This document shows positions 33,201-44,290 of a stretch of 64,000 bases of DNA, in pieces. The stretch's first letter is position 1; each line of letters opens with the position of its first letter. The stretch lies in assembly GCA_034509755.1 (NCBI GenBank), contig CM067543.1, forward strand, positions 57,902,653 through 57,966,652. The letters are read 5' to 3'. Position numbers and translations under genes: made by a program. Source of the DNA: Anisodus tanguticus (taxonomy: Eukaryota > Streptophyta > Magnoliopsida > Solanales > Solanaceae). The notes beneath the pieces are model-generated. The model saw only the letters and a list, made by a program, of their open reading frames with translations, was not told the origin of the DNA and ran no database searches.

Positions 33201-35752
33201 CTAAAGACTACTACTTCCAAATGTATTACGATGACTTGCCAATTTGGGGTTTCTTAGGGAAAGTTGACAAGGAAGGAAAATCTGACCCCAGCGAGTACAA
33301 ATATTACCTGTTTAAACATCTCCATTTTGAGATCTTTTACAACAATGATCGTGTGATTGAGATCAATGCACGAACTGATCCTAATGCCCTGGTAGATATC
33401 ACAGAGGATAAAGAGGTTGATGTTGACTTCATGTACTCTGTAAAATGGAAAGAGACAAAAACACATTTCGATAAGAGGATGGAGAAGTACTCACAGTCTT
33501 CATCGTTGCCACATCACTTGGAAATCCATTGGTTCTCAATTATCAATTCCTGTGTGACAGTTCTTCTCTTAACCGGTTTTCTTGCCACAATTCTTATGCG
33601 GGTCCTTAAGAATGACTTTGTCAAGTATGTAGTAATTTGGTTAATTTGTTTGGTATGTACTTTTGTTGGTCTTCCGACACAGTTTTGTCTTAGTCTTTGG
33701 CTCAAATATTATTCATTTTTTCTTTTAAAGGTATGCACATGATGAGGAAGCAGCTGATGACCAAGAAGAAACTGGGTGGAAATACATCCATGGTGATGTT
33801 TTTAGGTACCCAAGTCACAAATCCTTGATGGCTGCAGCACTTGGTAGTGGCACCCAGCTATTTACACTGTAAGTATTTTATCAATGGTTTACTCTGGAAA
33901 ATAAAGTTTTCAGTAGAATATTCAAAAGGTCCATTCAATGTGTATTTAATCTGACAGCTTCCTACTTCGTAATTGGGAAATTTGTCGTCTCAAGCATGCC
34001 TTTGCTAACACTATTTTCCCTTTCAATTCCCAGGACCATCTTTATTTTCCTTCTCTCACTTGTTGGTGTTTTCTATCCATACAACCGCGGAGCTTTATTC
34101 ACGGCACTGGTCGTCATATATGCTCTCACATCTGGGATTGCAGGCTATACTGCTGCCTCTTTCTATTGCCAGCTAGAAGGAACAAACTGGGTTTGTTTTC
34201 TTGTCTCTATTATATTGCTTTACCATTTGAATGTAATTTGCGAATTTTATCTTCTGTACTAATTTTAAATTCCTAATTTGAATACATGCTTAATATTATC
34301 CCAAAACAAGGGTAAAAAGCTTTGATTTTATTTTTTCAATCATACTTTGTTGCTTCTGTGCAATATTTTTCTCTATCCCTTTCTTAGGACACCGAAATAT
34401 TTTTACAAATAGCAAGTCAATTCATTTGTTTGCTGAATAATATACTCTAATGACATAACTTTGAATCTCTATATTAAAGTGTAGACGATTCATCTGTTAT
34501 CCCATTGCTCTTGTGCTAATCAAAGAGAAAAACAGATCTTGGTTACTCAAAAATCTTATTCAAGCAGGGAAAACAAGCTGAACATAGAGCTTTGTTCTTT
34601 ATCCTTGATTTAGGTGTGTGATTTTGTATGATAGATGATTGTTACTTAATCCTTCTGGACAGAACATTAAGGAAGCTGAGTTCTTATTTAGAGAAGCAGT
34701 TTATCTTCATTCTGTCGTACAATTAACTTCATCTGTTACGGGTTACACTTGGTCAAGGCCAAGGTATTTAACATGCTTCATTCTTTTATGTTTTGTCTAT
34801 GCCATCAAATAACTATGTCTCTGTTTGTTATAGTTCGTTGTTGCTGTAGCTAATGAAACAAAAAGCTGAAAATGGAAACACACGGCAAACTTAATCATTA
34901 TATTTCCTTTCTTTCCCGCAGGTCAGGAATTTGATATTGACTGGAGGCTTGTTTTGTGGACCCCTGTTTCTCACATTCTGTTTCCTTAACAGCGTTGCAA
35001 TTGCATACAGTGCAACTGCTGCACTGCCTTTTGGAACCATTGTGGTCATCTTTCTAATATGGGCTCTTGTAACGTCACCTTTGCTTGTATTGGGAGGGAT
35101 AGCTGGAAAGAACAGCAGGGCTGAGTTCCAAGCTCCTTGTCGAACCACCAAATACCCAAGAGAGATCCCGCCATTACCTTGGTACCGTGGAACGCTACCT
35201 CAGATGGCAATGGCTGGATTTTTGCCTTTCAGCGCCATATATATCGAACTTTACTATATATTTGCTAGTGTGTGGGGTCACAGGATTTACACGATATACA
35301 GCATCTTATTTATAGTCTTCATTATTCTCATAATCGTCACCGCTTTTATAACCGTGGCCTTGACATACTTTCAACTCGCTGCTGAAGATCATGAATGGTG
35401 GTGGAGGTATGTCTATCATTTGCTCGCGGGACTATTCATTGATCTATCTTATGAATAATCTATGCATTTATCACTTTGATACTCACACATTATGATGCAT
35501 TCCTAACTTGTACATGCTTTGATCTTAAATAGGGCTTTCCTTTGTGGTGGATCGACTGGATTGTTCATCTATGGCTACTGTTTGTATTACTACTATGCCC
35601 GTTCCGATATGTCTGGCTTCATGCAAACCTCATTCTTCTTTGGATACATGGCGTGCATCTGCTATGGTTTCTTTCTCATGCTCGGGACTGTTGGTTTCCG
35701 TGCTGCACTATTTTTTGTCCGTCATATATACCGGTCAATCAAGTGCGAGTAA
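30248..35752 (+). CDS. TMN1: Transmembrane 9 superfamily (EMP70) protein, TMN1-like, 7 exons, 587 aa
   Basis: Exons: 30248-30384, 32915-32955, 33039-33624, 33731-33868, 34034-34190, 34922-35406, 35533-35752. All junctions are GT-AG, frames join exactly, and the 1764-nt CDS ends in TAA. The start at 30248 gives a signal peptide (TWYVVVLLIVSFVSPVRS); the longer upstream frame would begin with a poly-Pro run. After the lumenal domain (about 20-223) come nine membrane segments, the first at about 225-248 (WFSIINSCVTVLLLTGFLA), with family motifs YALTSGIAGY, FGTIVVIFLIW and FLPFSAIYIELYYIFAS. The C-terminus FVRHIYRSIKCE carries the KXD/E Golgi-retention signal of the family. Known role: Golgi/endosomal membrane proteins in trafficking and cell adhesion. 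Length and sequence fit Arabidopsis TMN1. Intron 1 is 2.5 kb with tandem repeats. A hAT element ends 350 bp upstream. Confidence 0.95.
30530..31640. repeat. Tandem repeat array in TM9 intron 1
   Basis: Six diverged units carry 'aaaaatgaa' then 'tctgttgaa.tacgtgatg' (near 30548, 30814, 30965, 31194, 31348, 31500) and the linked blocks 'gatagttcaggtag' and 'gtgatacttcaggtgtg'. Spacing is about 150-265 bp because some units (1, 3 and 6) keep an extra 'cttattgtacaatg' to 'gaaattgagatctct' block. All units point the same way. Confidence 0.85.
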
Positions 35753-36817
35753 AAAGCTGGTGGGACGATCTTCTGTCTCATACAGAATGCTTTACAGATC
35801 TGGTAGGGCGATGTTGTATCCAAGAAGACCATGTAGGATCTCTTGAGATGAAGCATGCATTATCTTACACCGGGAAATTTAAGAACATTTTGCCATTTTT
35901 CATTTATATCGAGTAATAGATTTAGAATTTCTGTTCCATATTCTAATCCTTCCAACACAAATTATCCTAGTCTCTAATTTTCCTTGTACTGCATTGGACA
36001 AACTTTGAGCTATAATTGTATTGGTCCCAAGTTTTAAAAGATTGTATGAAATGAGTCATTCACAGATAAAGCAATGTCCAATTTGTTTTAATCTTCGTTC
36101 AACTTCAACTTAAGAACGCATATCTCCACTATTCTCACATGGTATTCTCTATCTATTGGAATGACATGCTCTTATTCAAAGTTCAACACGGTAGTAAATT
36201 CATGATTTAACTTGGTAAACTTTTCAACGGAAATCATTTGATAGATCAATTTGCTGTAAGTGATTTAAACACAATTGGCAAGTACGGAGGTCATATTATG
36301 AAGATAACTTCGTATCTCTCTATATACGTGTTGATCCAATAATGCAACTTTACAAAATATAATGATTCTATAATCATCAAAACATATGAAAAATTAATTG
36401 CACTCAACTCCCCGAGCAACTTGCCGCTTCCATTAAATACGTGTCTTATCAATCTATCAGTTGCAAGACATCAAGCTAGGAATAACAAAGCATATAGAAG
36501 AGAGCAAATCCTGCAATGATGAGTCATAAATTTGGCAATAGCTTAAAGTAGTTGAAGTCAGCTCCATCAAACATAGTAATAATGTTTGAACAACAAACTG
36601 ACATTTGAAATTGATCCAATAATGTAACACATTTAAAATAGTAAAAGGAAACCAAGTTTACACGCAGCTCTGCCCGACTGCACAATCATGAAACAGTGTG
36701 TCCTCAGCTGCAGCCATGTTTGCATATTTCCCTTTTTACAAAAGGCTAACGGGCAACATGCTCTTCTGGGCAGGTGAGAGAGTATCCAAAAGACTTGCAA
36801 AATGTAAATGTGACGAA
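35753..36817. other. Convergent intergenic region: 3' UTRs of TM9 and SRL1-like genes
   Basis: The two stop codons are 1.07 kb apart and face each other. Overlapping frames at 35542-35916 are shadows of the last TM9 exon. No separate gene is seen. No strong canonical AATAAA decides the polyadenylation sites. Confidence 0.7.
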
Positions 36818-39800
36818 CTACCTCCATGAACCACCAAGTCTGATAACCTCCTCAGTAGTTGTATCCCTATTTGGAGCCCTCTCATCGCCTACGTTCTCCT
36901 TTTGACTGCCTAAGTCACCATATAGATCTTTAAGCTTGGCGAGATTGCTAGATACAGCCTTCTTCTCCTTGCTGTCATCTTTAGGTGGAGTTCGCTGTTG
37001 ATCAAGACTGATGCCTTGATCATGCAAGCTTCGGCTGTGGCTTCTACTCCTACTACGGCTCCTGCTCCTCTCATAGTCTCTTCTGCTTCTCTCTATTGAC
37101 CTTCGATCATAATCATACCTCCTGTCTCTATCCCTTCCCCGATCTCTGTCATAATCACGCCTCCTGTCTCTATCCCTTTCATCATACCTCCTATCTCTAT
37201 CCCTGTCCCTTTCCCTTTCTCTTTCATGGTCCCGGTCCCTATACCGATCCCTATCACGGTCTCTGTCTCTAGTTCTTTCCTTGTCCCTCTCTCTATCCCG
37301 GCCTCTGTCCCTTTCAGAAATTTCTCGGTCAGATAAATCACGGTTTTGACTCTGGCACATGCTGGGGGACCGTCTTGAATCATCTGCACCATCCTTAACA
37401 TAGGGTGGTGGTGCAATTATTCGTCGGATGGGAGACGAATCTCTAGTTGATGCACGATGAGGTGCACGCTGACCAAAGGACACTGAAAGGGAAGCTTTGA
37501 CAGAAGGTGGCCGGCGGGAAGTTTCCTCAGATCCGCGACTAGAGTCCCCGATCGACCCAGAGGGTTTGGTTGGTAGATTCCTTTTTTCGAGATTTGCAAC
37601 TGCTGTCCGCACAACAGGAACAGGAATGCGCGGTAGTAGTGTGTCAAAATAATACTGCAATAAAGAAAAACGTGCAGGTTAATCATGGGAAACAGGTGTG
37701 AAATACAATAGTAACATTATCCAAGAAAGTCTTAGGTAGTAATTGATGCATATGAACGGAAATTGAAGACCTTTATCCACCAACTAAACACCCCTAATTC
37801 AACATCACGAGTGTACATCTATTGCATCACTGCACTAAATATTCACAAATAGGTCAGTTTTAGAGGTGGCACCTTACCTGCCCGAGAAATAAGTCACGCA
37901 CATATACGCCCATTGTGGTCATTTTGCCACTGCATCCAGGAGAGAATTCCTGACATAAATAGTTAATTAATCAAAATGAGCCCCAAAAATCAACTTTGAC
38001 CATGAAGAATAAACATTGTAGCTGAACAAACTAAAGACATAATGGTTCAGTTTTCTGAGATGCTGCTAAAACTACTGAAAAGGATCCCACTGCTTCAAAA
38101 CCCCGGTTCACAGAAAAAGAAGGAATATAAGACGGAAACTGTAGAAAAATAAAGCGCAATTGATAAAATATCAGAACTATACCACCATACAAATATTAAA
38201 ATCAGTTCACCTGCAAAAAAAATCATGTCCATGCACCTTCAAGCAAGAGTGGTCCTTGCATCCTAAGGCATAAGGTGTGAGAATCATAGTATATAGTATG
38301 AACAGATCATGTAATACTTACGACACACAATCAAAATCAATATCTCAGAAGCAGAGCTGAGAACAACATGGTTCTACGCATACTAATAACCTATTTGGCC
38401 AAGCTTCTAGGAAGCCAAAAGTGTTTTTTTTTAAAAGTGCTTATTATAGAAAGTTGAGGTGTTTGGTCAAGCTTTTAGGAAAAAAATAAGTGCTTTTGAG
38501 TAGTAGAAGCTGTTTTTCAGAAGCTAAAAAAAGTAGTATTCTCCAAAAGCACTTTTGGAACATTGGCCAAGCACAAAATACTGCTCTAATATTGGCAAGA
38601 GTGTTGTTCAAATTGATTAGCCAAACACAAACAGCTACTCTCTAAAAGTACTTTTTCGAAAATCACTTCTGACAAAAGCACTTTCCAAAATAAGCAGATT
38701 CTGGAAGCTTGGCCAAACATGCTATAAAAGAGAGAAAGAAAGACAATTCCACCATTAAAGCTATTGGTAAGTGAGCTCTTGCAGTAGAAATAGTTAAAGT
38801 GGTGATTCAAAGGAGACGATTAAGATTTAAAAAAATGCTGATTCAAAATAGACTGATCAGCTTGTTTAAAAAGAACGAAACCAGAGAGGAAAATCATTAT
38901 TCTTTCAGGAGGCGCAGGTAGATAACTATAGAGGCAAATATTTTGAGCAGATTGATGAGACTAGAACAGTAGAAAATGATTGTATTTCTCCTTCAAACAT
39001 TATATTCCACGAAATTGATGAAAATAGTCAAAGTCACAAACAAATCTATAGCATGGAAATGATCAGGATTGACAGACATGATGTTTGTACGCAAAAAGCT
39101 AGAATGCTAATCGAATGCTCCGATGCAGCATCTCAATCCAGAATAACACAAATAGAATGATCTAGTTCAGGTAGAGAACTTCATTTTTACCTCATCATCC
39201 TTGAGATAAGGCTCATACCAACTCCATAATGTCTTAAAATCAGCAAGATATCTCAGATACAGGAACCCAACCTGCAAAAGAATAATACAAGCATTAAATA
39301 CATTGCAAGAGGCTCAAGAATGTAATTGTACGTACAACAATGTAAGAAATTAAAAGAACACGAATTTGAGAAAGCGGGGTCATGGTTTAATTGGGAATGC
39401 AACTGAATTCTCTATTCATACATGTGCTACTTTCAATAGATCATGAAAGGAACTGCTGTGCATTAGATGGAATTCCAAAAGCCTCATTTGATTATTACTT
39501 GGTAAAGCAGTGAAGGTGATGGCAAGGGAGTGGAGGAGTTGGTTCCATGGTGCATAAAATCTAAGTATCAGCAAATACAAACGGTAATGTTGTTAGCTTT
39601 CTGCAGCATTTAGAAGAGAAGAATAGAGAGACGGAAAAGTACGACATAACCTAGCTGGTAAAGAAAAGACGAGCTTGGGTACGCCTCATTCCTCAATATT
39701 ACCTAGAGGATGAAGTGGGTCAATTCTCTCTAAAAACTTTTTTGTAACATAAAATTTAACTTCAGATTGTCCATCAACAATTATTGAAAGAGTAGAAGTA

Positions 39801-40579
39801 ATATTTTCTTTTCCCTTCTGCTTTTGGAAACACATGATACACTCCATGGCCCATGGGTGACTTCCACTCCTTCAGTTCCAAGTAGAAACCTTTTGATAGA
39901 AAATACTGTAAGAGGTGGTTAAAGCTGCAGATTAGGGTTCTCATTTATCCAACTCCCTTTATCATTTTGACTACCGACAGCATAAAAAACTCTCAACTTT
40001 CATTAATGGTTATAAAGTCTTTTCCAATCAACACTTAAAAAAGAATGGAGATTTTTAAGGGGGAAAATATGCGCGCTACTGGTCTACTTCTAAACAGGCA
40101 TGATCATCAGCTGAAAATAAAAGCAAACATCCCCTAATATATATACAAAAATCCTTAGGGAATCACAGCCAGTATATCGCGAAAAAAAGAAAGAATTCAC
40201 AGCTAAGAAAGCAACAAATCTTTTGAGGAGGAAGAAAGAAGCAAATCTAATACTGTAGATAAAGTGTAAGATACAAAACACCACTTACAGCTCTAATGTA
40301 AGGAGAATCTGGATGCTTTAACAGGCCATGCATTTGCTTGACAGTAAGTTTCATTGTAAAGAACTTGTAGAGAAGGCAGAAGGCTGTTGAAGGACCACGA
40401 CAGTTGCCAGTCATCCATGGTTCCACATGGTCAACTTGATTATAGATTTCATCAATCACTTCATGATAAGTTTTCAGGCGCAATAGGTCTCTGAAGTAAT
40501 CAGAAGAAAGAATGTTCATGCAAAGAACCTTCTCCAACAATTGGTCGATAGGTCTCCCAGAAGTCTTAACCTCAGCCAT
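36818..40579 (-). CDS. SRL1: PRP38-family splicing factor with RS/RD tail (SRL1-like), 4 coding exons, 426 aa
   Basis: Coding exons: 40579-40289, 39271-39191, 37949-37878, 37654-36818; all are phase 0 with GT-AG introns, ending TGA. The start MAEVKTSGRPIDQLLEKVL is the conserved N-terminus. The PRP38 domain (about 5-165) includes NILSSDYFRDLLRLKTYHEV, VEPWMTGNCRGPSTAFCLLY, KLTVKQMHGLLKH, VGFLYLRYLADFKTLWSWYE and GVYVRDLFLGQYYFDTLLPR. Residues about 256-358 are RD/RE dipeptides turning into RS repeats, and the end is EEVIRLGGSWR. This matches Arabidopsis SRL1 (PRP38B-like), slightly longer. Known role: nuclear pre-mRNA splicing in the U4/U6.U5 / B complex; overexpressed SRL1 has been linked to salt tolerance. 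It converges with the TM9 gene. The leader has a 3.5-kb intron. Confidence 0.94.
38390..38735. mobile_element. MITE in SRL1-like intron 2
   Basis: Left end 'tatttggccaagcttct' and right end 'gaagcttggccaaacatgct' are inverted repeats. The interior is built of inverted 'aaaagcactttt'-type words. Such GGCCAAGCTT-edged MITEs recur in nightshade introns. The outer target duplication is not clear. Confidence 0.75.
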
Positions 40580-40681
40580 GCCCTTAGTGAAGTAGACACC
40601 AGTCTTATCTTTTCCTCCCCTTGTGTGGCCAACAATAAAAAATGATATTGGGAAAGATTAAGGTTTCATATACTGAATTAC
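40580..40681 (-). other. Second 5' UTR exon of the SRL1-like gene (predicted)
   Basis: On the minus strand CCCGTGACAG at 40682 makes an acceptor. The sequence from 40681 to the ATG at 40579 is then untranslated leader joined directly to coding exon 1. Confidence 0.55.
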
Positions 40682-41111
40682 CTGTCACGGGAAAAAGTGA
40701 ATAAATTATAAACATAAAGGCATTGAGTGAACTGAAACTTGCAAAAGAAGGTACAATGATATAACCACGTTTGAGCTAAGACAACTATAACAAGTCTGAA
40801 CAACTAAATGATCATTATTGCTTGGCACATTCATACGATCAATCAACTAAGTGCCAATCCAACTTAATTGTGATCAGCTATATGAATGCTCTTTAATCAT
40901 TCATCTCTATTTAGGTCCATTTTATCTCAATAGCAAGCAATTATCTTTCAAGGAAAATTGTGAGTTAATTAAAAGGCCTCTAAAACTGACACTCGTAAGT
41001 ATGCAATACACAAGTCTCTTACCAAAACCAAAAGACTATTGACAAACATCAGACGTAATGTAGGTATACCGGTGCTTCTCACAAACAAACATCGACAAAA
41101 TTATTACTTTA

Positions 41112-41210
41112 TTGCTGTGTACAATAGACCCTTGTGGTCCGGCCCTTCTCCGGATCCCGCGCATAGCGGGAGATTAGTGCACCGGGCTGCCCTGCCCTTT
41201 TTGCTGTTAT
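41112..41210 (+). mobile_element. 5'-truncated Au-type SINE in the SRL1-like leader intron
   Basis: Well-preserved Au 3' half: 'acaatagacccttgtggtc', 'cggcccttctccggatcc', 'cgcgcatagcgggag', 'ttagtgcaccgggctgcc', then a short T-run. The tRNA-like half is missing. Confidence 0.8.
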
Positions 41211-42045
41211 GGATCCACTACTTCTTCAATCAGAGGGAGCAAGGAGACTAGCCTTATAACTTTCAATTGGGTGATAGCACCTAACTTACCAAGCGACTCA
41301 TCAATACGATGTTCAACTAACTTGCACTAGTAGACTCCTATTGTATTGGTTTATTGTTGTCAACAGTTCTCCATGTTTGATTTTTCTGAACATTTATTTC
41401 CATTGGTAAGACTTAAAGAGCCTTCTTCAAACCATCTTTGATGACATTGAGGGCAACAGAAGGGTACCAAAATCACAAACAAGAAGACAATACATATTCC
41501 TCATCAAATCATTTCTCTATCATTTCAGATGCAAAATTAGAAAAGAAAAAGAAATTATTTTTACATCTAACTCCACTTCTTACTACTAATTCAGCAGGCC
41601 AAAATACACCCTATAGCTCATACAAACTATATAAATGAAAATACCACCTAAAATACAACTAGCTCGAGAAAACCAAACAAAAAGCAATTATCAAAACATG
41701 AACTGAACCAAAGAAATCCGCCAACAATGTTTTGAGCTATTTTCCCCAACATAAAACTCAAATTACACATTCAAATGATACTTGAATGAAAAAGTTCACA
41801 AAAATAGATATCTTACTGCAAACTTTAACAGATGAATAGAAAATATCATTCAAACTCAAATTTCTTCCTCCTAATTCTTCAGACAAAAATACACCCTCCA
41901 TCTCATAGAAACTAAACAAACTAAATTACCACAAAAAACACAACTAGGTCGAGAAAAACAAATAAAAAGCAAACATCAAAGCAGGTAACCAAACCGAACA
42001 AATCTGCCAACAGTTTCAGTTATGTTGCCACAAAAATTCCTTCAC

Positions 42046-42404
42046 TAAGGGTGTGTTTGGTACAAAGGAAAATGTTTTCCATGGAAAATATTTTTTTGGA
42101 AAACAAGTGGGTTTCTTATCCTAAGAGCATTTATATGTAATCTACCAAAATACTATGGGGTGGGATGGGTTGGGGGGGGGGGGGTGTTTGGGGTGGGATG
42201 GTCAAGGGGTTGGGTAGGTGGGGAGGAGACAATAAACCTGGAATGTCACTTATGGACTTGTTTTCCCTACTTCCATTAGGGAAGTCGTTTTTCTTATTTC
42301 TAAGGAACTTGTTTTCCTAAAGAAAATGTTTTCCAAGACATTTTGACCTACCAAACATGGGAAAAGTGGGAAAATGTTTTCCTTTCATACCAAACACACC
42401 CTAA
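42046..42404. mobile_element. PIF/Harbinger-like MITE, 353 bp, TAA duplication
   Basis: The element 42049-42401 starts GGGTGTGTTTGGTAC and ends GTTTGGTGTGTTTGGG-type (plus strand 'accaaacacaccc'), with 'ggaaaatgttttcc' palindromes just inside both ends. TAA flanks both sides (42046-42048 and 42402-42404), as in PIF/Harbinger elements. The middle is G-rich ('ggggtgggatgggttgg'). A related, less clear copy lies at 61125-61545. Confidence 0.75.
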
Positions 42405-42539
42405 AGCTTAAATTAAGCATTCAAATAATACTTGACTCCAAAAAAAGCTAAAAAATAATAAAGAAAAATGATAACTTTATGCTTTACTGCAAACTTTACA
42501 ACTTACTCTTGCTTTTACACAACAGACTATCGAAAGAAA

Positions 42540-44215
42540 GTCAAATTTACAAGTTAGAAACACTACAAAGGAGCTATATTCCTCTACACGAATATTCAGA
42601 ACCCTAGATTTCAATTAAAACCAAATCGAGGAGTTTATAATGCTTTAAAGCTGATAAAATTGATTAATAACTGGAAATTTTGAATCAATTTTTACTGTTA
42701 TTTAAAAAACTTTAAATTTACAAGTTAAAAACACTACAAAGGAGCTAAATTTTAGACCTAACTCTATACAGAATATTTAGAAACCTTAGATTTCAATTAA
42801 AGCTGATAAAACTGAATAATAACTGGAAATTAGAATTAATTTTTACCGTTATTAAGAAAAGCACAACAAAGGAGCTAAAATTTAAACCTAACTACACACG
42901 AATATTCAAACCCCCCTAAATTTCAATTAAAAGCTAAATCAATAAGATTTAAATGCTTTTCAAGCTAATAAAATCGATTAATAACTGGAAAATTTGAATT
43001 AATTAAGCATGTTATCCAAAAGTTCCTTCACTAAAGCTTCAATTAAGCATTTAACTAATACTTGAACCCAAATTTATGCAAATTAAACAAATTTTACAAC
43101 TTACTCTTGCTTTAACACAACAGACTATCAAAAAAAAACTCAAATTTTCAAGTTAAAAACACTACAACGGAGCTAAATTTTAAACCTAACTCTACACAGA
43201 ATATTCAGAAACCCTAGATTTCAATTAAAAGCTAAATCCAGAAGATTTTAATGCTTTCAAGCTGAGAAAATTGATTAATAACTGGAAAATTTGAATTATT
43301 TTTTACCAACAACATACCCGGTGTTTCCCACACGATGGGGTCTGGGGAGGCTTGGGGAGGCTAGAGTGTACGCAGACATAGACCTTACACCTACCTTGGG
43401 AGGTAGGGAGGCTGGTTCCGCAAGATACTCGGCTCAAGAGAAGACATAACAAAGAATTATTTTTTACCGTTATTAAAAAAAACTTAAATTTACAAGTTAA
43501 TACAACTACAAAGGAGCTAAATTTTAGACCTAACTCTATACGAACATTCAGAAACCCTAGATTTCGATTATAAGCTAAATCGAGAAGATTTAAATGATTT
43601 CAAGCTAATAAAATCGATTAATAACTGGAAAATTTTAAAAAGTTGAATTATTTTTTACCTTTTTTTTCGAAAAAACTTAACTTTACGAGTTAAAAACACT
43701 ACAAAAGAGCTAAATTTACGACCTAACTCCACACATAATATTCAGAAACCCTAGATTTTGATTAAAAGCTCAATCGAGAAGATTATAATGCTTTAAAGCT
43801 GATAAAATTGATTAATAACTGGAAAATTTGAATTAATTGTTACCGTTATTAAAAAAACTTTAATTTACAAGTTAAAAACACTAAAAGGAGCTAAATTTAA
43901 GACCTAACTCTACACGAACATTCAGAAACCCTATATTTCAATTAAAAGCTAAATCGAGAAACGAACATTCAGAAACCCTATATTTCAATTAAAAGCTAAA
44001 TCGAGAAGAATTGAAAGATTTTAAGCTAATAAATTATTTTTTACCGTTATTAACCAAAAAACTTAACTTAAAAACACTACAAAGGAGCTAGATGTTAAAC
44101 CTAAATCTACACGAACATTCAGAAACCCTGGATTTTGATTAAAAGCTAAATTGAGAAGATTATAATTATTTTAAGCTAATAAAATCGATTAATAACTGGA
44201 AAACTAAAAAAATGA
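42540..44215. repeat. Tandem array of about 180-bp units in the SRL1-like leader intron
   Basis: Eight diverged units marked by 'acaagttaaaaacactaca' (near 42550, 42720, 42860, 43150, 43490, 43685, 43870, 44070), each followed by 'aaaggagctaaattt', 'gacctaactctacac', 'cagaaaccctagatttcaa', 'aaaagctaaatcgagaaga' and 'ctaataaaatcgattaata'. A SINE splits one unit at 43308, and one unit holds an internal 50-bp duplication (about 43914-44003). Confidence 0.9.
43293..43468 (-). mobile_element. TTG-tailed SINE with 15-bp target duplication
   Basis: GAATTATTTTTTACC occurs at 43293-43307 and 43454-43468 around a 146-bp insert. On the minus strand the insert ends '...ccgggtatgttgtt', the TTG-type tail, with the shared box (plus strand 'ggggtctggggagg', 'gtgtacgcagac', 'ccttgggaggtaggg'). 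It interrupts the tandem array. Confidence 0.88.
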
Positions 44216-44227
44216 ATTAAAATTTAC

Positions 44228-44290
44228 CTTTTTCGGTTGTTTATTGGAGAATTGACGAGGAATAATGGAAAATTGACGAGGAAGAGAAGA
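44228..44290 (-). other. First 5' UTR exon of the SRL1-like gene (predicted)
   Basis: The minus-strand CT-rich leader 'cgcttctcttctcttcctcg' followed by 'gacaattttccattattcc' ends AAAAAG at 44228 with donor GTAAATT. Joined to the acceptor at 40682 it defines a 3546-nt leader intron. The 5' limit is a guess. Confidence 0.55.

Noticed and set aside
35542..35916. Additional membrane or Cys-rich protein frames
   Set aside because: They are alternative frames of TM9 exon 7 and its 3' UTR.
37093..37416. Gly/Ile/Glu-repeat frame on the minus strand
   Set aside because: It is the shifted frame of the RD/RE-repeat exon of the SRL1-like gene.
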